Shown here piece by piece: positions 1 through 5,525 of a stretch of 9,926 nucleotides of DNA. Numbering within the stretch: the stretch's first letter is position 1; each line of letters opens with the position of its first letter. A program made the position numbers and the translations under genes. The stretch is from an uncultured Actinomyces sp. (GTDB taxonomy: Bacteria; Actinomycetota; Actinomycetes; Actinomycetales; Actinomycetaceae), in NCBI GenBank assembly GCA_916719935.1, contig CAKAPY010000035.1, forward strand, positions 1-9,926, read 5' to 3'. The notes under the pieces are model-generated. The model did not search any database. It was not told where the DNA came from and saw only the letters and a list, made by a program, of their open reading frames with translations.

Positions 1-14
1 TCGGATGACGGCAT
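1..14 (-). CDS. possible 5' edge of next tad-cluster gene (TadE-like?), partial
   Basis: A gene probably begins here on the minus strand, just after the pilin stop, but only a few codons are inside the window. An ATG at 14 lies 20 bases past the pilin stop codon, with a GAGG 12 bases upstream, which is farther than ideal. A GTG at 27, in another frame, would give a start reading VRPLNAVIR. In actinobacterial tad clusters the DUF4244 pilin gene is usually followed by TadE-like minor pilin genes, so a TadE-like product is the natural guess. It is inferred from context only; neither start nor product can be confirmed from so few bases. Confidence 0.25.
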
Positions 15-34
15 TGAGCGGCCGCACCTCAGTT

Positions 35-241
35 TCATGAAATGCTCAATGCAGAGCTAATGAGCTGTTCGAGGGCAGATTGCACGACACCGGACTTTAA
101 AACCACTAAGAGCAAGCCGGCGAATCCTGCTGTCGCCAATGCCCCAATCGCATATTCGACCGTTGTTGATCCTTCTTCTGGATCTGTCATCATTTCGCAC
201 TTGGGATCACGATCATCATGAAGTGTTTCTTCCGTCGACAT
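35..241 (-). CDS. DUF4244 Flp-type pilin precursor
   Basis: This is a 68-residue precursor of a small Flp-like pilin, the likely main subunit of the Tad fibre. A polar, acidic leader (1-24) ends in Gly24. It is followed by STTVEY, which gives the Flp/type IV prepilin signature of cleavage after Gly with Glu at +5 (Glu29) and Tyr at +6 (Tyr30). The mature peptide would have about 44 residues: a hydrophobic helix (about 31-49) and a short amphipathic tail ending in SALSIS. The composition matches DUF4244 proteins, which are found in actinobacterial tad clusters. The ATG at 241 was chosen because AAGGA sits 7 bases upstream; in-frame ATGs at 268 and 286 would only lengthen the leader. The gene lies 130 bases after the GspF-like gene and is preceded by a pair of TCCACA boxes, so it may have its own promoter. 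The prepilin peptidase is not in this window. Confidence 0.85.
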   Translation of the reverse strand: MSTEETLHDDRDPKCEMMTDPEEGSTTVEYAIGALATAGFAGLLLVVLKSGVVQSALEQLISSALSIS

Positions 242-319
242 GGGTCTTTCCTTTCTCTTTGTTCCCATGTCTTGAGAGTGCGCCAAGAAGCTCTCGTAAA
301 TCTCTGCGGCCTTGAAAAT

Positions 320-356
320 TGTGGATGAATCGTCGACACACAGAAACTGTGGATAG
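320..356 (-). promoter_or_regulatory. paired DnaA-box-like 9-mers upstream of the pilin gene
   Basis: Two 9-mers, TGTGGATGA (320-328) and TGTGGATAG (348-356), lie head to tail exactly 28 bp apart between the GspF-like gene and the pilin gene. Read on the pilin strand they are CTATCCACA and TCATCCACA, each close to the DnaA-box consensus TTWTNCACA. The nearer box ends 78 bases upstream of the chosen pilin start. The same arrangement and spacing occurs upstream of ssd. The bound protein is unknown. DnaA is the obvious candidate from the motif, but a cluster-specific regulator would fit equally well. Confidence 0.4.
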
Positions 357-371
357 CATTCGCAGGATTTC

Positions 372-1409
372 TCAGAAGCTATTTCGAGCCATTGTCAGAA
401 GTACCGGCGCAACCCCGAGGAAGATAAAGGCTGGCAACATCAGTAGCCCCAAGGGCACAACCAATTTCACTCCCAATTCCTCTGCTCCAGCACGCGCATC
501 GGACAGTCTTTGATCTCTGCTCGCCTCCGCTAAGGCATGCAGCTGATGATCAACGGATGCTCCACGCGCCCATGCTTCTCGTAGCACCTCGGCGATCCTT
601 GCTATCCCCTCACTACATCCCTCCCAGGCGCGATCCCATCGCACACCAAGAGTCAAACAACTGGCGACTCTCACCAGCTCTTCAATTTCTGCTGAACGTC
701 CAATGCACTCCAAGGCTCGGGGAATGGACACTCCAGAATCCAATGCAGCGATTACCAGCTCAGCGATAATCGCGATATCTTCCTGAGCAGCTTCCTCCCA
801 TTGACGTGACGATCGGCGTATCAGACGAAGCGAGACCCATCGACCTGCTCCCAAAAATGACAGCCCGACTACTGCGCACAGCGAGCCCACTCCCCCGTCA
901 ACAAGCACAGGAAATGGGTTAATCCCCATGATGAATACCGCGAGCAGTGCCAGCAGTGGCAGTAAGTTGAGGATCTTTGCGGATAGGGCGGGGCCAGCCC
1001 CAGCCACTCGTCGCGCTTTTTGAATGCTCTCAATATCATCGAAGTTTTGTGCCAAAGCATCCAAAACCGCTGATAAAGGAGCACCTAATTCGTAGGAAAC
1101 GGCGCAGGATGCAGTAACCATACGCGCATGCTCTCCAGCCTGTTTGAGAACATTGGAGGCAACCCCATAGGGCAGTCCTTCTTTTCCTTCACCCACTTGT
1201 AGCCATGCTTCACGCGCGGACAAGCCAGCACGAACCAAAGCACTGACTTTTCGCAGAGATTGGGCCGCTTCATTAATCCCGGAATTTGAAGTACTTGCCC
1301 TCCAAGATCGAGTCTTCACGCGTTGCAGATTCGACCAGAATCGCTGCCGCCCACGCGCCAATGGGTGCGGATCCCACATCAGAACACGACGAAATGTCCT
1401 GTCGCGCAT
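372..1409 (-). CDS. two-domain GspF/TadB-TadC-like inner-membrane platform protein
   Basis: This 345-residue protein is the inner-membrane platform on which the TadA ATPase would act. Two T2SSF-like units are visible. Unit 1 is a cytoplasmic helical bundle at about 50-140 (LVRAGLSAREAW, later ELGAPLSAVLDALA), followed by hydrophobic segments at about 146-168 and 173-192. Unit 2 is at about 205-312 (DIAIIAELVIAALDSGVSIP, later ARGASVDHQLHALAE), followed by a C-terminal hydrophobic stretch at 314-341. Tad systems normally have separate TadB and TadC proteins of roughly 300 residues, each with one such domain. Here both domains sit in one chain, an arrangement more like GspF/PilC. The start codon overlaps the tadA stop (TGATG) with AGGA just upstream, suggesting translational coupling. 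No second platform gene follows before the pilin. The family is clear; the TadB-plus-TadC fusion reading is inference. Confidence 0.85.
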   Translation of the reverse strand: MRDRTFRRVLMWDPHPLARGRQRFWSNLQRVKTRSWRASTSNSGINEAAQSLRKVSALVRAGLSAREAWLQVGEGKEGLPYGVASNVLKQAGEHARMVTASCAVSYELGAPLSAVLDALAQNFDDIESIQKARRVAGAGPALSAKILNLLPLLALLAVFIMGINPFPVLVDGGVGSLCAVVGLSFLGAGRWVSLRLIRRSSRQWEEAAQEDIAIIAELVIAALDSGVSIPRALECIGRSAEIEELVRVASCLTLGVRWDRAWEGCSEGIARIAEVLREAWARGASVDHQLHALAEASRDQRLSDARAGAEELGVKLVVPLGLLMLPAFIFLGVAPVLLTMARNSF

Positions 1410-2548
1410 CAGGGGTCCTCAGTGAGCAATGCGCGCAGTCCTTCCCACGCGGGTCCGGGTTTCCCACGGCCTCGGCAATCACATCGATAGGCACAGGTGC
1501 ACGCAAGTACCCCATCTTCCATCCCAAAAATCCCAATCTGTGTCAGTTGTCGGGTGCCACGCTTTGGACCATGAGCGACGCGCTCCATATGGACAACTAC
1601 CTGAAATGCCGCCTTTGCCTGCAGATCCGTTGCCCGAGCTTCCATTCCCGCGAGCGCTCCCAGTGCTGCAAGTCGGGCGGGAACTTCAGCGGGGGTATTC
1701 GCGTGAATCGTGGCAAAACTTCCCCGGTGCCCAGTATTCAAGGCCGTCATAATGTCACGAACTTCGATACCTCGACATTCCCCTAAAACGATGCGGTCCG
1801 GCCTCATGCGCATGGCAGCTCGGACCAGTTCCGAAAGAGTCACTTCCCCGCGCCCCTGAGCATTAGCTTGTCTGGCTTGAAGGTGAACAACATGGGGATG
1901 CTGAGGATTTAATTCGCTCATTTCCTCGATACAGATCAGTCTTTGACTGTCAGGCAAGGTGCCCAAAAGTGCAGCAAGCAGAGTGGTTTTCCCACTCCCC
2001 GTCGCACCAGAAATGAGGATGTTGCAGCGCATATCAAGGGCACGCATCAACACCTGATACGAGGTGTTATCAATACTTCCCATCTCACGCATCTGCTCAA
2101 TGCTGAGACCATTTCTGGCTGGAATCCTCAGAGAAATCAGAGTTCCCCCACCAGAAAGTGGTGGGATCACCGCGTGCAGACGAATCCCCATGGGCAAGAC
2201 TCCATCAACAATCGGAGCCGCATCGTCTAAACGCTTCCCACAGACTCCAGCCATTGTGACGGCTAGTTCACGTACTTCTTCTTCACTATCAAAAGAGCAT
2301 CCAGCCGGCTGAACCCCCTGCCCGCAATCGGCCCACACCTGCGTGGAATTCACCAAAATATCTGTAATTCCGGGAAGGTGAATCAAGGGAGCCAAGGTCT
2401 TTCCCAAGCCATTAAAGCGAGCTTCGAGTTCTTCCAAATGCGTACCAAGCTCTTCGATTCCCATCCCGACAGGCCTGGAAGCTATCGACGCTTGGCCGTC
2501 CTCCTTTCCCGAATGCGCAACTACAAGGCAATCGTCGATCAGGCTCAT
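1409..2548 (-). CDS. tadA: TadA/CpaF-family secretion ATPase
   Basis: This 379-residue hexameric ATPase powers Flp pilus assembly at the cytoplasmic face of the membrane. An N-terminal domain (about 30-165) contains the family-typical PGITDILVN stretch (59-67) and DGVLPMGIRLHAVIPP (115-130). The motor domain has Walker A GATGSGKTT (181-189), the acidic box IEEMSEL (207-213), Walker B IVLGECRG (253-260) and the His box GHRGSFATIHANT (273-285). All are intact, so the enzyme should be active. The ATG at 2548 was chosen because it overlaps the ssd stop as ATGA, typical of coupled genes; the open frame continues upstream only as a shadow inside ssd. The tail is odd: it carries four cysteines as CTCAYRCDC (350-358), which I do not recognise as standard for TadA, followed by a basic segment. 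Confidence 0.93.
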   Translation of the reverse strand: MSLIDDCLVVAHSGKEDGQASIASRPVGMGIEELGTHLEELEARFNGLGKTLAPLIHLPGITDILVNSTQVWADCGQGVQPAGCSFDSEEEVRELAVTMAGVCGKRLDDAAPIVDGVLPMGIRLHAVIPPLSGGGTLISLRIPARNGLSIEQMREMGSIDNTSYQVLMRALDMRCNILISGATGSGKTTLLAALLGTLPDSQRLICIEEMSELNPQHPHVVHLQARQANAQGRGEVTLSELVRAAMRMRPDRIVLGECRGIEVRDIMTALNTGHRGSFATIHANTPAEVPARLAALGALAGMEARATDLQAKAAFQVVVHMERVAHGPKRGTRQLTQIGIFGMEDGVLACTCAYRCDCRGRGKPGPAWEGLRALLTEDP

Positions 2549-3543
2549 TGCGTGCGCTCCACAATCTGTTCCCACAGTCGCAAGCGGGCACGTCTGCCTT
2601 TCCGCCCCTGCCGAGGCCTCATTCCCGCTGGGTGCACACCCATTCCTTCGGTGTGGGTAATTTGAGAGATTTGAGTCGAGGAGATTTGTCCGCTCAGTGG
2701 AGCTCGTGAAAAGAATCCACCACGTGGAGGTGGCGCGATTAAGAGAAAACTTCGACACGGAAACGGAAATGATGCACTGAGAGCACACAGACGCGCGGCT
2801 CCAACAGCATCTCCCAGACCTATAAGAATGAGCGCATCAAAATTCCTTGCGGTCTGTTCGCACCTCGCTCCCCATTTCCCCAGATCACACACCACACTGC
2901 GAGTTTCACGCAGAGCGGCAAGAAGCCCCGGGAGTCGCGAGTCATCAGAATCTGCATAGTCGCGTGAATCTCCGCCGACAAAAGACACTCCCTGAGCGCA
3001 GGGAAGACTATTCGCGATCGAGGGAAGGAAATAACGCTCGCCTCTACTCAAGCGCGACCAAGCCACCTGCCCATCCTCGGGAACAAGGATGCGTCCGCCA
3101 CGGCCTCGTGAAGGTCCGGGTCCAGAACAATTGACTAAAACACTTCCCGTGTCCGCGCACAGATCCCAGGCGAGAGCGGAGACCCCTACTCCCCCGCTCC
3201 AACCTGCGATTCCCACGCAAAGGTGGGAAGAATGCGGCGTTACCGCAGCCTGCCAACGCGCATGATCTGCAAGGATGAGCTGCCCCATCGCCTTCTCACA
3301 ACCTGGAAGACGCAGTGAATCGCCAATAACCAACACGTGGATTCCACGGTGTTCCCACCGGGCTCGATCTTCGCTCCTGCCAAGGACAGCGCAGATCACT
3401 TCCTCAACGTGAAATTCTGTGCGCTCACATTCTTCTGGGGGGCACTCGCGAACATTAATCCCCAGCAGAGCGCAGACCGCACGCAATGACTGCTCGGCAC
3501 CTTGCGAAAGTGCCCAAAATGCAACGTAGCCTTCGCTCTTCAT
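2545..3543 (-). CDS. ssd: Ssd/CpaE-TadZ-like P-loop protein of the tad cluster
   Basis: This is a septum-site-determining-like protein, a MinD/ParA-fold relative that in Tad systems is thought to position the machinery. From the ATG at 3543 it has 332 residues. A receiver-like N-terminal part (about 5-105) precedes a degenerate deviant Walker A, GIAGWSGGVGVSALA (111-125). There, the two lysines of the usual KGGxGK[ST] are replaced by Ser116 and Val121. A Walker B-like VVCDLG is at 217-222. The C-terminus is very basic (about 308-324). Nucleotide hydrolysis is therefore doubtful, although actinobacterial Ssd proteins are often described with altered P-loops. The start is uncertain: an in-frame ATG at 3585 would add 14 residues, and neither has a clear Shine-Dalgarno. 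I prefer 3543 because the beta strand YVAFWAL should lie near the N-terminus. It is first in the operon and coupled to tadA. Confidence 0.82.
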   Translation of the reverse strand: MKSEGYVAFWALSQGAEQSLRAVCALLGINVRECPPEECERTEFHVEEVICAVLGRSEDRARWEHRGIHVLVIGDSLRLPGCEKAMGQLILADHARWQAAVTPHSSHLCVGIAGWSGGVGVSALAWDLCADTGSVLVNCSGPGPSRGRGGRILVPEDGQVAWSRLSRGERYFLPSIANSLPCAQGVSFVGGDSRDYADSDDSRLPGLLAALRETRSVVCDLGKWGARCEQTARNFDALILIGLGDAVGAARLCALSASFPFPCRSFLLIAPPPRGGFFSRAPLSGQISSTQISQITHTEGMGVHPAGMRPRQGRKGRRARLRLWEQIVERTQ

Positions 3544-3594
3544 GGTGCAAGCGTGAATTTTCTTTTCGCCGAATACCACCGCCATCGCAGAATC

Positions 3595-3631
3595 TGTGGA
3601 AAACTAGGACTAATCCCGTCCCTGTGGATAA
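3595..3631 (-). promoter_or_regulatory. paired DnaA boxes in the divergent ssd / HAD intergenic region
   Basis: TGTGGAAAA (3595-3603) and TGTGGATAA (3623-3631) lie exactly 28 bp apart in the same orientation. Read on the ssd strand they are TTTTCCACA and TTATCCACA. The latter is the perfect DnaA-box consensus and the former is an accepted variant (TTWTNCACA). They lie 51 bases upstream of the preferred ssd start, or 9 bases upstream of the alternative start at 3585, and 34 bases upstream of the HAD gene. The boxes could act on either promoter. The motif match is direct observation; control by DnaA is inference. Confidence 0.5.
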
Positions 3632-3665
3632 CACTGCTGTTTCCGCATTAAGCAAGGTGTCAACG

Positions 3666-4517
3666 ATGACCATCCTCAATAACAACACAGAAATTCCAAA
3701 GCCAACCCTGCCCGGCGCTAATCAGCACCTGGAAGGCGATACCCGAATCGCGGCCTTTTTCGATCTTGACAAGACCATCTTGGCCACGGCCTCGGCAATG
3801 GCGCTGAGCAGCCCGCTGGTTCACGCGGGAGTCATGAGCCGCTGGGATTCCCTGCGAGCAACCCTTGTCCAACTTCCCTATCTCTTCACCGGTGCTGACG
3901 ATGAACGAATGCGCTCGATGATGCATGCCTTGGGGGAGCTTACTCGCGGATGGGACCCACAGTACGTTGAAAAAATCGTCAATAACGTCACAAATTCAAC
4001 GATTGCACCTCTGTGTTACAGGGAAGCATTGGCACTGATCGATCACCACCGACTCTTGGGCCACCACGTTGTTATCGCATCTGCCTCACCGCTAGAGATC
4101 GTTCGCCCCATCGCGCACCTGCTTTCGATCCCCGATGCTTTATCCACAATCGTCGGGCAGGGCCAGGACGGCTTGGCCGATGGAACCATTACCCACTTCA
4201 ACCACGGGGAAGGAAAGGCCGAGGCCTGCGCAGCTTTGGCCCGCGAGCGCGGCTGGGACTTGAATGATTCCTTTGCGTACAGCGATTCCCTCTCTGACCT
4301 GCCGATGCTCGAATTAGTGGGAAACCCAAGGGCGGTGAACCCTGATCGCGCGCTTGCGGCGGTTGCACGCGAGCGTGAATGGCCGATTCTGTCCTTTACG
4401 CGAACAGTGCGAATTCGAGGCCGAAAGCGCGCCCGCCTTGCCCGTGCAATGATTCCCCTCGCTTTGGCAGGAGGAATAGGCATCGGCTATTGGGCACGCC
4501 GCTCAATTCCCAGCTAG
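3666..4517 (+). CDS. HAD-IB family phosphatase with C-terminal membrane anchor
   Basis: This is a 283-residue haloacid-dehalogenase-superfamily hydrolase of the SerB-like IB subclass, predicted to remove phosphate from a small metabolite. All catalytic motifs are visible: motif I FFDLDKT (31-37; nucleophile Asp33, acid/base Asp35), motif II in VIASAS (136-141), motif III Lys184 in GEGKAEA, and motif IV YSDSLSDLPML (205-215) with metal-binding Asp207 and Asp211. A helical cap lies at about 45-135. A basic stretch (248-260) leads to one hydrophobic helix (about 262-276) and a short polar tail, suggesting tethering to the membrane. The ATG at 3666 has AAGGTG 6 bases upstream; the longer open frame back to 3486 overlaps ssd and lacks support. 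The gene is divergent from ssd, a position commonly held by HAD-IB genes in actinobacteria. The substrate is unknown; phosphoserine phosphatase activity is possible but not shown. Confidence 0.9.
   Translation: MTILNNNTEIPKPTLPGANQHLEGDTRIAAFFDLDKTILATASAMALSSPLVHAGVMSRWDSLRATLVQLPYLFTGADDERMRSMMHALGELTRGWDPQYVEKIVNNVTNSTIAPLCYREALALIDHHRLLGHHVVIASASPLEIVRPIAHLLSIPDALSTIVGQGQDGLADGTITHFNHGEGKAEACAALARERGWDLNDSFAYSDSLSDLPMLELVGNPRAVNPDRALAAVAREREWPILSFTRTVRIRGRKRARLARAMIPLALAGGIGIGYWARRSIPS
4140..4148 (+). promoter_or_regulatory. perfect DnaA-box 9-mer inside the HAD gene
   Basis: TTATCCACA occurs within the HAD coding sequence, about 510 bases from the intergenic pair. With equal base frequencies a perfect match on either strand is expected about 0.08 times in a window this size, and two are present. 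It may still be coincidence within codons. Confidence 0.25.
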
Positions 4518-4523
4518 TACCGG

Positions 4524-4529
4524 CATACT
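4524..4529 (+). promoter_or_regulatory. candidate -10 element for a leaderless mRNA
   Basis: CATACT matches TATAAT at four of six positions, including the important A and final T. It ends exactly 6 bases before the A of the ATG at 4536, so transcription would start at or next to the start codon. No Shine-Dalgarno lies between the HAD stop (4517) and the ATG, which supports leaderless translation. No good -35 hexamer is visible. Confidence 0.35.
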
Positions 4530-4535
4530 TGATAT

Positions 4536-5450
4536 ATGTCCAGATTGTCCATCCCGGTCGGCGCTATCCTGCGTCCAGCAATCTTCGCTGTCATCTTTGC
4601 GCCCCTTGCCCTGATCCTCATGGGAATGTCGCTCGCGGATCTTCAGGCGCGAGCTGCGATTGGTGTTCCTTTGGCCTCGGTCGAGGGCATGATCGGCATG
4701 GCTTTTTCGGCCATTCTGCTGGCCATGATTTCTATCAACTGTGAGCGCAATTCCATTGGCATGTTCATTGCTGCCGCGTGGGCACTTGTCATTGGTTTCT
4801 TGCAGACCTTTGGTTACCTTCGAGTCCACTTCCTTGTGGCCTCAAACCTTTCAACCAACGATATTTCGGCCGCACAGACCTGGAATCTCTACCCCATATG
4901 CGTAGCTGCGATCCTTTTTGGTGGTGGAGTTGCTTTGGCTCTAACTCACCGAGCACGCGAAAACAGCCCGGATTCCGATCAGCTTGTATCCTTTCAGCGC
5001 CACCAGGGTGAGCGAATCGCAGTCGCAGTGGCTTCACTTCCGCTCGGAGTTATTGCCGTCGTCCTTCTCGTTCGCTGCGCTCCTGCCGATTCTCTTCCAA
5101 TGGCTGCCAGTGGACTGCATGGCGTGATTGCACAAACTCCCATGCACACATCGGAGGGCATCGCAGTCGCCGTCATGTTGGGACTGATCACACTTGTTTC
5201 GCGCTGGTCAATGATCGGCCCTCAGGTTGTCGCATGGATGTATATCATCCCAGCCTTCCTTCTGATTCCCGTTGGAACAAGCCTCTCTGGTGCTGTCGTG
5301 ACCCCCGGAAAATCGATGGGAACTCAGATTCTGATGTCTGCATCGACTATTTCCGCCTACGGAATGATCATTGCGGCCTCGACCTTGGGAATTTACTGGG
5401 CTCGCCGCTACGCCCCCAACGACGCATCGAGCTCCGACCAAGTCGTATAA
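4536..5450 (+). CDS. uncharacterised polytopic membrane protein (about 8 helices)
   Basis: I do not recognise this 304-residue protein's family. It is an integral membrane protein with hydrophobic segments at about 10-30, 50-68, 74-95, 117-137, 160-180, 207-224, 228-248 and 264-288, that is, eight likely helices. Loops are short; a basic/acidic polar loop at 138-160 (HRARENSPDSDQ) separates two sets of four helices, and the tail is short and polar. No catalytic motif, metal-binding cluster or transporter signature is evident. The start at 4536 lies 18 bases after the HAD stop and has no Shine-Dalgarno but a -10-like hexamer at the leaderless distance. It could be co-transcribed with the HAD gene as well as having its own promoter. 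The C-terminus is 75 bases upstream of the next gene, which also encodes membrane helices, so the two products may be partners (inference). Confidence 0.75.
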   Translation: MSRLSIPVGAILRPAIFAVIFAPLALILMGMSLADLQARAAIGVPLASVEGMIGMAFSAILLAMISINCERNSIGMFIAAAWALVIGFLQTFGYLRVHFLVASNLSTNDISAAQTWNLYPICVAAILFGGGVALALTHRARENSPDSDQLVSFQRHQGERIAVAVASLPLGVIAVVLLVRCAPADSLPMAASGLHGVIAQTPMHTSEGIAVAVMLGLITLVSRWSMIGPQVVAWMYIIPAFLLIPVGTSLSGAVVTPGKSMGTQILMSASTISAYGMIIAASTLGIYWARRYAPNDASSSDQVV

Positions 5451-5490
5451 TCCAGCGCTTCTCGGCGGGTAATCCCCAAAAATATTCGTT

Positions 5491-5514
5491 TTCTCGTTAT
5501 CGTCAGCACGAGAA
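5491..5514 (+). promoter_or_regulatory. small hairpin abutting the ribosome binding site
   Basis: TTCTCGT (5491-5497) and ACGAGAA (5508-5514) form a perfect 7-bp inverted repeat with a 10-base loop. It ends immediately before the strong AGGAGG (5516-5521) that serves the ATG at 5526. It could influence translation or stability of the downstream gene, or be chance; no T-tract follows, so it is not a terminator. Confidence 0.3.
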
Positions 5515-5525
5515 GAGGAGGTCTC

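Noticed and set aside
1286..1786. 166-residue frame on the plus strand across the tadA / GspF-like junction
   Set aside because: It overlaps two well-supported genes on the other strand, has no ribosome site and no recognisable protein features.
2549..2788. 80-residue N-terminal extension of TadA
   Set aside because: It lies within ssd in another frame and does not resemble a TadA N-terminus; the ATGA overlap at 2548 is the natural start.
3486..3665. 60-residue N-terminal extension of the HAD gene
   Set aside because: It would overlap ssd and the intergenic boxes and has no family resemblance, whereas the ATG at 3666 has a good ribosome site.
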